A stretch of 64,000 nucleotides of DNA from Neolewinella litorea (GTDB taxonomy: Bacteria > Bacteroidota > Bacteroidia > Chitinophagales > Saprospiraceae): the NCBI RefSeq assembly GCF_004803465.1, contig NZ_SRSF01000011.1, positions 44,169-108,168 of the forward strand, given 5' to 3'. Shown here one piece after another: positions 1 through 8,976 of this stretch. The stretch's first letter is position 1, and each line of letters opens with the position of its first letter. The position numbers were made by a program, and so were the translations under genes. The notes below the pieces were generated by a model, which saw only the letters and a list, made by a program, of their open reading frames with translations, was not told the origin of the DNA and searched no databases.

Positions 1-1
1 A

Positions 2-1777
2 CTTGTGTCCGAAGGTGGGGAAGGCTTTGACAACACCTGGGACATAAAGTGGCTGGCAGAGAGTGAGATGCACGACGATCACTACACAATCGAGATGGCC
101 ATCCCCTTCACTTCCCTGAAGTTTCCCGATGCGGGCGACCGGTGGGGGTTTCGACCCTACCGTTGGAACATTTTGACCAATGAGCAGACCACCTGGGTAA
201 GAGTGCCGCAAAACCAGCGGATGTCCAGCCTGGCTTTCATGGGTGAACTCGTCTTCGAGCGCCCCCTGGCCCGGTCGCGCACTCCCCTGGCCCTGATTCC
301 CTACGTGAATACCCAAGCCGGCAAGGACTTCACTACCGACGATTCGGACAACAATTTCTCCTTCGGTGGTGATGCCAAGGTGGCCATTGGCAACGGGATG
401 AACCTGGACCTGACCGTCAATCCCGATTTCTCAAACGTGGAGGTGGACGACATCTTCACCAACCTGACGCGCTTCGAGGTGCTCCTGCCCGAAAAGCGGC
501 AATTCTTCATCGACAATAGCGACCTCTTCGCCAGTTTCGGGAGCGAACGCGACGCGGTCCCCTTTTTTTCGCGCCGCATCGGTCTGGCGCGCGATACCGC
601 CGGCAACCTGATCGAGAACGGCATTCTCGGTGGGGCACGCCTGAGCGGCAAACTTAATCAAGACTGGCGTCTAGGTTTCCTAAATATTCAGGGACAGGCC
701 GATCCCCGCAACGAAATTGCCTCAAATAACAACTCCATGCTGGCCGTCCAGCGACGGGTGTTCAGCCGCTCTAACCTGGGAGCCTTTATCGTCAACCGGC
801 AAGCCTTCGGTGACCACGCATTCCTAAGCAAAGAGGACCAATACAACCGGGTGGTAGGCATCGATTATAACCTGGCATCGGACGACAACGTCTGGACCGG
901 CAAGTTCTACCTGCACAAATCCTTCCAGCCCGGCGACAGCGACGGGAACTTTTCCTCGCAAGCCTTCCTCATCCGCGATACCCGGAAATGGCGCTTTGCC
1001 GCCGACCTGGTCTACGTCAACGAGGACTTCCGCTCCGATCTCGGCTTCATTCCCCGGAAGGACATTCTCAAGACCGGCAACTTCGTCGGCCGCAACTTCT
1101 ATCCCCGGAAAGGACCGCTGGCCAGCCACAGCTTTGAAGTACTGGCCCTGACCTGGCGCAGACCCAGCCTTGATCTGAAGTTGACCGATTACACCCTGCG
1201 GTTCTCGTGGGCGGCCAACCTGCGGGATCAGTCGACCTTTGAAGTACAGGCGTTCCACAACTACATTTTCCTTACGGCCCCCTTTGATCCGACCCGCACG
1301 CCCGGGGGAGTTCCGATACCGGGCCAGCAGGGATATTACTTTAATCAGGTCACCGCGGAGTTTGAATCCAATCAGGGCAGCCTGGTCACCTTTGCCGCGA
1401 ACGCCGGGGTGGGTGAGTTTTTTAATGGGCAGCGTTATTCCGCGGGCGGACTGATCGGAATGCGCATCCAACCCTGGGCACAGCTGAGCCTGGCCCTCAA
1501 CTACGACGGAATCCGCCTGCCGGAACCCCAGCCCGACGCCAATCTGTGGTTGCTGACTCCGCGTTTTGACGTGACCTTCTCCAAATCACTTTTCTGGCTC
1601 ACCCTGCTGCAATACAGCAACCAGCGCAACAACCTCGGCATCAACTCCCGTTTGCAGTGGCGCTTCGCTCCCCTATCCGACCTTTATCTGGTCTACAACG
1701 ATAATTACTACACGGATACCTTTTCGCCCCGTTACCGGTCCATTAATCTCAAGGTTACGTACTGGCTGAACCTGTAG
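2..1777 (+). CDS. DUF5916 outer-membrane protein, 5' end outside window
   Basis: The reading frame is open to the first base, so the N-terminus is missing; the GTG at base 5 is internal. The first 85 residues look like the end of a CBM9-type beta-sandwich (IEMAIPFTSLKF). The rest is the DUF5916 region: LDLTVNPDFSNVEVD, LPEKRQFFIDNSDLF and FFSRRIGL are hallmark strings of the family. The C-terminal half is a run of amphipathic strands ending in an aromatic strand (INLKVTYWLNL), as in outer-membrane beta-barrels. Known members are about 700-900 residues and are common in Bacteroidota; their function is not established, though the CBM9-like part suggests carbohydrate contact. A hairpin about 100 bases past the stop probably terminates it. 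Family call is confident; role is not. Confidence 0.85.
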   Translation, partial: LVSEGGEGFDNTWDIKWLAESEMHDDHYTIEMAIPFTSLKFPDAGDRWGFRPYRWNILTNEQTTWVRVPQNQRMSSLAFMGELVFERPLARSRTPLALIPYVNTQAGKDFTTDDSDNNFSFGGDAKVAIGNGMNLDLTVNPDFSNVEVDDIFTNLTRFEVLLPEKRQFFIDNSDLFASFGSERDAVPFFSRRIGLARDTAGNLIENGILGGARLSGKLNQDWRLGFLNIQGQADPRNEIASNNNSMLAVQRRVFSRSNLGAFIVNRQAFGDHAFLSKEDQYNRVVGIDYNLASDDNVWTGKFYLHKSFQPGDSDGNFSSQAFLIRDTRKWRFAADLVYVNEDFRSDLGFIPRKDILKTGNFVGRNFYPRKGPLASHSFEVLALTWRRPSLDLKLTDYTLRFSWAANLRDQSTFEVQAFHNYIFLTAPFDPTRTPGGVPIPGQQGYYFNQVTAEFESNQGSLVTFAANAGVGEFFNGQRYSAGGLIGMRIQPWAQLSLALNYDGIRLPEPQPDANLWLLTPRFDVTFSKSLFWLTLLQYSNQRNNLGINSRLQWRFAPLSDLYLVYNDNYYTDTFSPRYRSINLKVTYWLNL

Positions 1778-1788
1778 TAGTGGGTGTG

Positions 1789-1998
1789 ACACGTCGGACG
1801 TCTGCCAAAATGTCACCATATACACATCGGACGTTTTTGACCTATTCTAGGTCTTCTTGACCCAGTCTAAATCCTAAATCGGGTTTAATTCTCGTAGTGG
1901 TACCCGATTTTTCTTAAGTATGATAAAACGCGGGCCCAAATTGGATCATCACGTCCGACGTCCAGCAAACTCCCAGCCGGACCACGTCCGACGTCTGT
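1789..1998. repeat. Cluster of ACGTCSGACGT motifs in the convergent gap
   Basis: The near-palindrome ACGTCGGACGT, or its complement ACGTCCGACGT, occurs near 1792, 1951 and 1984, with a variant (ACATCGGACGT) near 1823. All lie in the 220-base gap between convergent genes and are followed by similar CTG/CAG bases. Function unknown; a repeat family or a protein-binding site are both possible. Confidence 0.45.
1876..1914 (+). terminator. Rho-independent-type terminator
   Basis: Nine-base perfect inverted repeat (AAATCGGGT at 1876-1884, ACCCGATTT at 1902-1910) with a 17-base loop, followed on the plus strand by TTCTT so that the T run reads TTTTTCTT. It lies about 100 bases after the DUF5916 stop, between convergent genes. 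The minus-strand side has no T run, so it probably serves the plus-strand gene. Confidence 0.6.
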
Positions 1999-2648
1999 CA
2001 CTCCGTCAGCGCCTCCTCGATCGGGGTATCCCCCCGGTTGAAGGTGATGATCTGGCCGATCGTGCTGTCCTGCTGCAACACCTCCAGGATGACCTGCGCC
2101 ACGTCGTCGCGCGGGACGCTCTTCGTCTCGTCGGGATTTTCGGTGTTGATGCGGCCGGTACCTTCCTCGTTCTTCAGTGCGCCCGGCCGCACAATGGTGT
2201 AGTCCAGGCCCGTGCCCTTCAGCACCCGGTCGGCGTAGTGCTTGGCCACGTAGTAGGGCTTCATCCCCTCCGCGTCGGTCCAGCGGTTGCGGTCGTCGGT
2301 GTGCAAGGCACTCAACATGACAAAGCGTCTGATCCCGGCCCGCTGCGCGGCTTCCATGCATTTGACCGCCCCGTCGAGATCGATGGTCAACGTTTTGTCT
2401 GAACCGGTGCTCCCCCCCGAACCGGCGGAAAAGACCACGGCGTCAATGCCCTGCATGTTGGCCGACAGAGAGGCTACGCTGTCTTCCAGACTGGCCACGC
2501 GGGCCTCCACTCCCTTCTCGGCGAAGAGTTCGCGCTGCTCTTCCTTGCGGATGAGGGCTACGGGCGTGAAGTCCGGGGCCTCATTCAGTTTGTCGGTGAG
2601 GAGTTGGCCCACTTGTCCGTGGGCGCCGACGATCAGTACATTCTTCAT
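1998..2648 (-). CDS. NmrA/atypical SDR NAD(P)-binding protein
   Basis: Predicted 216-residue Rossmann-fold protein of the atypical SDR (NmrA/HSCARG-like) group. The start at MKNVLIVGAHGQVG is chosen because it puts the nucleotide-binding motif GAHGQVG at the N-terminus; an upstream in-frame Met would add 14 residues that do not look like SDR sequence. Further family signs are VFSAGSGG, RFVMLSALH and YTIVRPGAL. YVAKHYAD carries the YxxxK arrangement. Such proteins act as NAD(P)H-dependent reductases or as redox-sensing binding proteins; the substrate cannot be told. The next minus-strand gene upstream begins at 4072 and ends about 60 bases away, so the two may be co-transcribed. Confidence 0.8.
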   Translation of the reverse strand: MKNVLIVGAHGQVGQLLTDKLNEAPDFTPVALIRKEEQRELFAEKGVEARVASLEDSVASLSANMQGIDAVVFSAGSGGSTGSDKTLTIDLDGAVKCMEAAQRAGIRRFVMLSALHTDDRNRWTDAEGMKPYYVAKHYADRVLKGTGLDYTIVRPGALKNEEGTGRINTENPDETKSVPRDDVAQVILEVLQQDSTIGQIITFNRGDTPIEEALTE

Positions 2649-2710
2649 TTTGCTGGGGTTGTCCTGATCCAATGGCTTCCCAACCCCCAATGTTCAACCT
2701 GCGGACACCC

Positions 2711-4072
2711 TCAACCGAATACCCGTTGTTTGAGAAAGTCGTTCCGAAACTTCCCCGCCGGGTCGTACCGGTCGGCCAGCGCCGCGAAATCCGCCAGCCG
2801 GGGGTACCGTTGGCGAAGCGTGGCAGCCTCCAGGGTGAACAGCTTGCCCCAGTGCGGCCGTACTCCGAAGGGTTCCAGGGTCGCCTCGATCCGGGGCAGC
2901 AGGGCCATGACCTCCGGTCCATCCGGCTTCCAGGTAAAGTGGATGGCCACCGAATCCTGCTGATAGCAGGGGCTCGCCCAAAATTCATCCGCGGCAATGG
3001 TGCGGATCTCCGAGATCATCAGGTGGGGGTGGATCTGGTCGCGCAGGGCCTCTATGGCCAGTAAAGCCTCCACCGCCCGGTCCCGGGGCACGAAGTATTC
3101 CGACTGCAGTTCCTTGCCCGCACTCGGCGTGAAGCCCATCCGGAAGTGGGGCAAGCGATCGTACCACGGACCGGGGCGGCCCAACTGGTCGCTCACCGCT
3201 TCGTTGGAGAGGCCCGCGATGGGGTGCAGGTTCTCGGTGGCCGCCCTGGCCCCGTAGAAGTCGTCGCCCAGGTCGTCCGGCGCCGCGTCCATGCGCCGCT
3301 TGATCCAGACCTCACTGACCTTTCCGTCCATCCAGTCGGTGAACAGGCTCACGCTGTACCCCGCCGACATGATGGCCTGAAAGTGATCAGTAACCGCCGC
3401 CAGGGGCAGGTCCGTGAACACATCCTGCCGCACCTCAAAGGCCGGTTGTACGGCCAGCGTCAACCGGGTCACTACTCCGAAGGCTCCCAGTCCTACCACT
3501 ACCGCCGGGAAGTCCGGGTGCTTCCGGTCGATCGTAACCAACTCACCGTCGGCCTTGACCAGGTTGAGTGAGACCACCGAAGTAGCCAGGTTGCCATTGG
3601 TAACGCCCGAACCGTGGGTGCCGGTGGCGCAGGCCCCGGCCACGGTGATGTGGGGCAGGGAGGCGAGGTTGTGCAGGGCGTAGCCGCGAGCGTGCAGCTC
3701 CTCGGCAAAGTCGCCATAACGCGCCCCGGCCTGTACGTCAACCGTCTGCCGCGCCTCATCCAGCCCGAGCATGTTGTTGAGCTTTTGGGTCGAGATTTGG
3801 TTTTCGGGACTGTCGGCAATACTGTTGAAACAGTGTCGCGAACCGAGCGCCTTCTGCCGGTCCAGCCGGTGGACCAGGTCCTGGACTTCCTCCACGGTCG
3901 TGGGTTCGTAGAGGTTGTCGGCCCGGTAGGTGTAGTTACCCGCCCAATTTTGCCGGACCCCGGGGCTTTCGACCAGCGCGGAGGGGGGCCGGGTAGAGCA
4001 GGAGGCCAGGGGCAGGATTATTCCACCGGCAACGGTCACCGCGGTGCATTTCAGAAAGTCGTTGCGTCTCAT
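2711..4072 (-). CDS. Tat-exported alditol oxidase-like FAD protein
   Basis: Predicted 453-residue flavoprotein of the aldonolactone/alditol oxidase family (FAD_binding_4 plus ALO domain). The start MRRNDFLK gives a twin-arginine signal followed by a hydrophobic stretch and a lipobox-like LASC, so it is probably a Tat-exported lipoprotein; an upstream in-frame Met would bury the signal. GSRHCFN matches the site where the FAD is covalently bound to His in alditol oxidases, and ATGTHGSG, LGAFGVVT and HWGKLF are further family motifs. Known relatives oxidise sugar alcohols such as xylitol and sorbitol to aldoses, making H2O2. The exact substrate is unknown. The C-terminus YDPAGKFRNDFL is typical of a complete protein. 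Confidence 0.85.
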   Translation of the reverse strand: MRRNDFLKCTAVTVAGGIILPLASCSTRPPSALVESPGVRQNWAGNYTYRADNLYEPTTVEEVQDLVHRLDRQKALGSRHCFNSIADSPENQISTQKLNNMLGLDEARQTVDVQAGARYGDFAEELHARGYALHNLASLPHITVAGACATGTHGSGVTNGNLATSVVSLNLVKADGELVTIDRKHPDFPAVVVGLGAFGVVTRLTLAVQPAFEVRQDVFTDLPLAAVTDHFQAIMSAGYSVSLFTDWMDGKVSEVWIKRRMDAAPDDLGDDFYGARAATENLHPIAGLSNEAVSDQLGRPGPWYDRLPHFRMGFTPSAGKELQSEYFVPRDRAVEALLAIEALRDQIHPHLMISEIRTIAADEFWASPCYQQDSVAIHFTWKPDGPEVMALLPRIEATLEPFGVRPHWGKLFTLEAATLRQRYPRLADFAALADRYDPAGKFRNDFLKQRVFG

Positions 4073-4282
4073 AGGCGTGCGGGGGGATTTGACCCCTACC
4101 AACTTACGGAAATCCTGCGTAGGGCGGCCACCCATGTTCCCGACGCGGCGCTGGGTGCCGGACAGCCCGGGGTGCTATGGCATTACTCTGCACCTGCGCT
4201 CCGCCGCAATAAAGCAACCGGGGCGCGGTCGCGGGTCCTGTGATTCCGACAAGGGGCCGGGCAAGGTGGTTCAGCCTCGCTA

Positions 4283-5698
4283 CTAATGCACCGACTGCGC
4301 GTGTCCATGAGCCCGGCTCGTAGTGTCACCAGAACCTTCGGAGAGAAAAAAGTAGCCGTCGGCGTCCTGGCTGGCCGTATCCCCGGTGAGGTAGTAGTGG
4401 CCGTCCTGCGTAAAGCGGCGGTCGGCCGGGTCATCGCCCAGGTGGTGCTCCCGTAGGAAGAAAAAGGGCGACCCCGTATCCACCGCGAGGCGGCCCGTCT
4501 GTCCGGGCGGGGCTTCCCGGCCGTCATCATCCAGGATGGTGATCCGGAAACCTGGCGCGGCGTGTCCGATGGAGCCGGCACGCGAGGGGCGTTGCAGGGC
4601 GGGAAACTGGTGATTGGCCAGGATCATGCCGACCTCCGGCCAGCCGTAGTGTTCGTGTATCCGCACCCCCAGATGGTCCTGCGCCCATTCGATCACCTCC
4701 GACGACAGGGCATCGCCCACGGATGAGGCCGCCCGCAGGTGGATCTGCTTGCGGAAGCCCTCGGGCAGGCCCTCGGCGCGCATTCTGCGGTAGACGCTCG
4801 GATAGGCCACCAGGTTGGTGATGCCGTGCTTCATCAATATGCGGTAGCTGGATTGCACATTGAAGGGGGCGTTGTAGAACAAGGTAGTCTGATCCAGCAG
4901 CAGCGGCCCGATGAGGGCGTAGAACAGCCCGTAGGCCCCGCCGGGATCGGCAATGTTCCAGAAACGGTCGGCCTCCTCCAAGCCAAGACCGAAACGCATA
5001 TAGGCCTCGATCGAAGCCAGCTTTCGCACCGGTACTTCAACCCCATTGAAGGCCTCAACCCGCCCGGGGGGATAGAGCAGGACAAAGGGATCGTCACCGC
5101 TGAGGGTAGCCGAATTTACATCCTCCTTCGCTGAGTGCAGACTGGGCCAGAACGGGGTATCGGATTCGTCGGCCAAGGCTTCATCCGCTTGCCGCCGCCC
5201 CGTGATGGTCACTACTCCGGGGGAGTTATCGGAACCCTGTGCTTCGGCCCGGGTCCTTAATCTGGATCGGCGGTCGGCGTCGGTCACCACCACCCCGGCA
5301 CCGGAGTGTTCCAGGCGTTGCTGCACGCCCTCGGCGTCGAGGTTGGCCGACAGGGGCACGTGTATGGCTCCCAGTCGCCAGATCGCCAACGTAGTGATGA
5401 GCAACTCGGGGATGGGCGGCAGCAGCGTGGCTACCCGACTGCCGCGGGTCACCCCCAACTGGCGCAGTACGGCGGCGAATTTTACCGACAGGTCACGGAT
5501 CTCGGCGTAGGTACAACTGGTGCCCCCGCCCGAGGCATCCTCGTAGATCAGGGCCAGGCCGTTGGCTGCATCCGCGTGGCGGTCGCAGAGGAGGTGGGCT
5601 ACCCGGATTTCCGAGCCCTGGTACATCTGCAGCAGCCGTTGTACCTCCCCCGCCGTTTCATCACGGGGTGCTGCCTGGGTTTGGTCTTCTTTCAGCAT
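4283..5698 (-). CDS. Degenerate, C-terminally short AMP-binding protein
   Basis: Predicted 471-residue member of the ANL (acyl/acetyl-CoA synthetase-like) superfamily. The N-terminal fold is clear (GSRVATLLPPIPELL, LGAIHVPLSANL), as are EHYGWPEVG (core motif A5) and YLTGD (A7). Two essential parts are not. The ATP-contacting Ser/Thr/Gly-rich loop expected after DDPFVLLY reads PPGRVEAFNG instead of SGTTGxPKG. The chain also stops just after DADGYFFLSEGSGD, where the hinge and the C-terminal domain with the catalytic Lys should follow; no frame downstream restores them. The reading frame is otherwise intact over 1.4 kb, so it is either a pseudoenzyme with a retained fold or an early decayed gene. 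Its partner, if any, is unknown. Confidence 0.7.
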   Translation of the reverse strand: MLKEDQTQAAPRDETAGEVQRLLQMYQGSEIRVAHLLCDRHADAANGLALIYEDASGGGTSCTYAEIRDLSVKFAAVLRQLGVTRGSRVATLLPPIPELLITTLAIWRLGAIHVPLSANLDAEGVQQRLEHSGAGVVVTDADRRSRLRTRAEAQGSDNSPGVVTITGRRQADEALADESDTPFWPSLHSAKEDVNSATLSGDDPFVLLYPPGRVEAFNGVEVPVRKLASIEAYMRFGLGLEEADRFWNIADPGGAYGLFYALIGPLLLDQTTLFYNAPFNVQSSYRILMKHGITNLVAYPSVYRRMRAEGLPEGFRKQIHLRAASSVGDALSSEVIEWAQDHLGVRIHEHYGWPEVGMILANHQFPALQRPSRAGSIGHAAPGFRITILDDDGREAPPGQTGRLAVDTGSPFFFLREHHLGDDPADRRFTQDGHYYLTGDTASQDADGYFFLSEGSGDTTSRAHGHAQSVH

Positions 5699-5906
5699 GA
5701 CGATAGTCCTTTTACGGGTTACATCCCGCCCGAACAGCCGGCAGGAGAGCGATGGCAGACAAGATGTCTAACCACCGAAATCCGAAATAAAATAGCGGAA
5801 ATAACCCGAATGCCGCGAATTGAGCCCGTGTTTCGAAGATTTATTTATCGGTAATACTGAGGCTCAGACCGTGCACAACTGCCCGGTGAGCGGGGATATG
5901 CTTCGC

Positions 5907-6803
5907 TTACGAGAAATGGGCTAGCAAATGCTTCCGGAAATAGTCGGCACTATCCGCCGCGCTCCGCAGGGCACTGTGCGTAAAATTTCCACCCTGCTCG
6001 AGGTAGTAGAACTCCAGTCCGGAGCGAACGGGATCCGGCAGCGCCGCAGCGTAGTCGATCGACCCGTTGCCCAGTTCGGTGTAGTCGCGGCTCTCCTTGT
6101 GCATGTCCTTGATGTGCCACATCACGAAGCGCCCCGGCTGGTCAGCCACCAGCGCCTGGGGGGTGGTCCGGCCGGCGTGCATCACCCAGTACATATCCAT
6201 CTGCAGCTTCACGAGCGCGGGATCCGTTTCCTGCAGGATGCGTTCGTAGCTGGTCTTGCCGTCGTATTCCTCGAATTCGAAGCCGTGGTTGTGGTAGGCA
6301 AAGCCGAGACCGGCTGCTTTGGTGCGTTCGCCGATCGTATTCAGCAGGTCGGGCAGGGCGCGGAAGGTCGCTGCGGTACGTTGTTCGGGGGCCATCCAGG
6401 GCCAGGTGAGGTAGCGGAGGCCCAGGGTGTGCGCCCCTTCAATGCACTGGTCGACGAACCGCAGCATCGCATCTTCCCCGGCGTCCAGCAAGGAAGAAAA
6501 TCCGAAGTGGCCGCTGGAGGCGGTCAGGCCCAGGTCGTCCAGCATCTGCCGGAACTCGGGCGCCGGGTGGCCGTAGAAGGTGCCTTTGTCTGCATCAAAC
6601 CCGTAGATCTCGAAGTCCTGGTAGCCCATCTCTCCCACCCGACGCAGCGTATCCGCGGCGTCGCGGGTCATGTCCTCATTGACAGAAAAGAGCTGCAGGC
6701 CCATTTTAAAGCGCGGGTTCGGCCGTGGCGGGTGGGAAGTACGGGACAGTAAGGTGCCGGCGCCCAGCAGGCCCAATCCGGTGATGAACGTTCTGCGGTG
6801 CAT
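5907..6803 (-). CDS. Tat-exported sugar phosphate isomerase/epimerase-like
   Basis: Predicted 298 residues. The N-terminus MHRRTFITGLGLLGAGTLL is a twin-arginine signal, so the protein is probably periplasmic. The remainder is an AP-endonuclease-2/xylose-isomerase-like TIM barrel: MGLQLFSVNEDM, GYQDFEIYGFD, YHNHGFEFEEYDG, LQMDMYWVMHAG and WHIKDMHKE are the conserved strands carrying the metal-binding Glu, Asp and His residues. Relatives act on sugars or inositols as isomerases or epimerases, and in Bacteroidota they are often exported and linked to carbohydrate use. It begins 4 bases after the end of the upstream methyltransferase gene, suggesting one transcript. Confidence 0.85.
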   Translation of the reverse strand: MHRRTFITGLGLLGAGTLLSRTSHPPRPNPRFKMGLQLFSVNEDMTRDAADTLRRVGEMGYQDFEIYGFDADKGTFYGHPAPEFRQMLDDLGLTASSGHFGFSSLLDAGEDAMLRFVDQCIEGAHTLGLRYLTWPWMAPEQRTAATFRALPDLLNTIGERTKAAGLGFAYHNHGFEFEEYDGKTSYERILQETDPALVKLQMDMYWVMHAGRTTPQALVADQPGRFVMWHIKDMHKESRDYTELGNGSIDYAAALPDPVRSGLEFYYLEQGGNFTHSALRSAADSADYFRKHLLAHFS

Positions 6804-6806
6804 AAC

Positions 6807-7427
6807 TCAGGATTTGCGGAAACTACAAAATACGAAGTTCTGCAGCGTAGCCGCGGGCGTCCGGTGATCCACCTGAATGCACTTGATCTTTTCGAAACTG
6901 GCCGACAGCCGGCGCGTCATGGAGTCCTGGGAATACTGCTTAACCCGGATGCCACTGCACTTATCGGGCCCCTGCTCCGAAAAGGTTCCGATGACCAGCG
7001 CCCCACCCGGCACCAGGCTCTCCCGGGCCGTAGCTAAATACCGTTCGATCTCCTCCTCATCGGTCAGAAAATGGAAAGCGGCGCGGTCGTGCCAGAAGTC
7101 GTAGCGCTCCGTGGGGTGGAAGTCCGCGGCGTCCGCCACGATCCATTCCACGGCCGCGGCCCGCTCTCCCAACCGTTCCTTGGCGCGGTTAATCGCCGCG
7201 GCGGAAATATCGAGTACGGAGAGGTTGCGGTACCCGCGGTCCAGCAAGCGATCGACCAGCAGGCTGTCGCCGCCCCCAATGTCGATGACACGGGCCTCCG
7301 GACCGATTTTTAATTCCTCAACGAACGCCAGGGAGGTCACGGGGTCGGGTTGGTACCAACTCACGTCCTCCAGCTTCTTGGTCCGGTAGATCTGGTCCCA
7401 GTGCCGGGTGCGGTCGAAAACTTGCAT
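6807..7427 (-). CDS. Class I SAM-dependent methyltransferase
   Basis: Predicted 206 residues. The start at MQVFDRTRHWDQIY is preferred because RxHWDxxY is the usual N-terminus of this small-molecule methyltransferase group (annotated in many genomes next to thiopurine/tellurite-type enzymes); 24 further residues are possible upstream. Motif I is VIDIGGGDSLLVDRLLD, motif II LSVLDIS, and FWHDRAAFHFLT is the strongly conserved motif of the group. The last strand QNFVFCSFRK closes the fold. The substrate is unknown. The gene is immediately upstream of the Tat-exported isomerase. Confidence 0.85.
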   Translation of the reverse strand: MQVFDRTRHWDQIYRTKKLEDVSWYQPDPVTSLAFVEELKIGPEARVIDIGGGDSLLVDRLLDRGYRNLSVLDISAAAINRAKERLGERAAAVEWIVADAADFHPTERYDFWHDRAAFHFLTDEEEIERYLATARESLVPGGALVIGTFSEQGPDKCSGIRVKQYSQDSMTRRLSASFEKIKCIQVDHRTPAATLQNFVFCSFRKS

Positions 7428-7567
7428 ATCGAGGTAGAAATTGGACGTCCAATATCGGTTTTTCCCTGCGGTCGCCGGCAAAGTGTCCCAAACGTCCACC
7501 GAATGTGCGGTTTGACCCCCTTATATTATAGAGGCTCACCCATTTATTCCCTACAAATCACTTCCCC

Positions 7568-8011
7568 ATGGAATGGACCGACCTGATCCCGGGATATTCC
7601 GCTTACCAACTGCTCACCAACCCGATCAACGGTGAAGACGTCGAGGACTACGCCGGATGCGCTCCCACCGAGGAAGCGTGCGAATCCGACCCCGTAATTG
7701 CTGCCCAGGACTGCGCCCGCTGCGTACAGCGGAAACTGCTGGCCGGGCTGTCCGAAGTGCTGCCCCTGGCCGGTGTAGGCATCGTCAAAGGTGCCGGCGG
7801 CATCATCATCAAGGAATTAGCCAAATCCCTCGCAAAGGCGGCGGCGGCCCAAAGCACCAAGTCGCTCGGTGCTGCCTTTCTGGGGCCCATCGGGGTTGGT
7901 ATCGCGGCACTGTCCGCCGCCGATGCCCTGACCGCGATTTACAAGGCCCTGGACATGGCCAAGGCGGCCATCGATGCCGAGGGACGATATTGCCGGTGCG
8001 GTGATGGGTAA
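7568..8011 (+). CDS. Small Cys-rich protein with glycine-zipper segment, unknown
   Basis: Predicted 147 residues; family not recognised. The N-terminal third carries four cysteines (31, 38, 49, 52, the last two as CARC). The middle (residues 60-120) is a Gly/Ala-rich hydrophobic region with GxxxG-type spacing (LPLAGVGIVKGAGGIII, GAAFLGPIGVGIAAL). The C-terminus has a CRC pair (142, 144). Glycine-zipper segments of this kind occur in membrane-inserting toxins, colicin-like tips and bacteriocins, but also in harmless membrane proteins. It stands alone on the plus strand between minus-strand genes, about 140 bases from the divergent methyltransferase start. No signal peptide is evident. Confidence 0.6.
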   Translation: MEWTDLIPGYSAYQLLTNPINGEDVEDYAGCAPTEEACESDPVIAAQDCARCVQRKLLAGLSEVLPLAGVGIVKGAGGIIIKELAKSLAKAAAAQSTKSLGAAFLGPIGVGIAALSAADALTAIYKALDMAKAAIDAEGRYCRCGDG

Positions 8012-8180
8012 GCGTTGAGAAGCCTCTCACTTGCCCTTCCCAAGGTGGCCTGCTCTTGGCACCTTGGTCGCTTGAGGCTAAAACGTGGCCGAAATGAAAG
8101 GGGCGCGGACGCGGGTGCCGGGCAAAGCAGGATAAACCTTACGGATTTGGCTGGCGGCAACCGTTCAGTCGATCGCTGGA

Positions 8181-8927
8181 TCATCCATAGATCATCTTGC
8201 GGGTCATTCCCCCGTCGATCACGAAGTCCTGCCCGGTCACGAATCCGCTTTTTTCCGAGAGCAGATACTCTACCATGGTAGCCACGTCGAGCGGCACCCC
8301 TACCCGCCCCACGGGATGCTGGTCGTGGTCGGCTTGTGAAAGCTCGGTGGGTTCGCCGTCCTTCTGCCAGGGCGTTACGTCTATCCAGCCCGGACTGATG
8401 CTGTTCACCCGCACCTCCGGGCCGAGGCTCACGGCCAGCGCGTGGGTGAGGGCAAAGATGCCCCCCTTGGAAGCGGCGTAAGCTTCGGTATGGGGCTCCG
8501 ACATCAGGCGGCGCGTGGAGGACATATTTACGATCGCACCCCTGCCGGACCGCAAGTGGGGGGCGGCGTACTTGGCGCAGAGAAAGGCACCCGTCAGGTT
8601 GGTCCCGATGATCCGGTTCCAGTCCCCCAGGGATAGCTCCTCGAGTGGCTGGTGCACGAAATGGCCGGCGTTGTTGACCAGCCCGTCGATCCGGCCCCAG
8701 GCATCAATCACTTCCCGGATCGCGTCGCGTACCGACGATTCCGACGAGACATCCGTCTCCATAAAGCGGGCCTCTCCCTGACGCTCCGCCTCCGCCAGGG
8801 CCGCACGGCCTGCCTCTGCGTCCCGCTCGAAGAGCGCCACGCGGTACTGACGGCCGGCCAGGTAGACGGCGGTGGCGCGACCAATACCCTGCCCGGCTCC
8901 CGTGATGATGATTACTCGTTTTTCCAT
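8181..8927 (-). CDS. Classical SDR oxidoreductase
   Basis: Predicted 248-residue short-chain dehydrogenase/reductase. All classical elements are visible: TGAGQGIG (cofactor loop), LVNNAG (NNAG), the catalytic Ser region VNMSSTRR, YAASK (YxxxK), VNSISPGWID (PG motif) and TGQDFVIDGGM near the C-terminus. The residue after the second strand (FERDAEAGR) would favour neither cofactor strongly. Length and motifs match 3-oxoacyl-ACP reductase or sugar dehydrogenase relatives; the substrate cannot be determined. No operon partner: the next minus-strand gene upstream starts at 10083 and ends about 50 bases away. Confidence 0.85.
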   Translation of the reverse strand: MEKRVIIITGAGQGIGRATAVYLAGRQYRVALFERDAEAGRAALAEAERQGEARFMETDVSSESSVRDAIREVIDAWGRIDGLVNNAGHFVHQPLEELSLGDWNRIIGTNLTGAFLCAKYAAPHLRSGRGAIVNMSSTRRLMSEPHTEAYAASKGGIFALTHALAVSLGPEVRVNSISPGWIDVTPWQKDGEPTELSQADHDQHPVGRVGVPLDVATMVEYLLSEKSGFVTGQDFVIDGGMTRKMIYG

Positions 8928-8976
8928 TGATCACGGCCTGAGCCGGTTTGATTCTTTTTTACAATTGCCCGCTACT

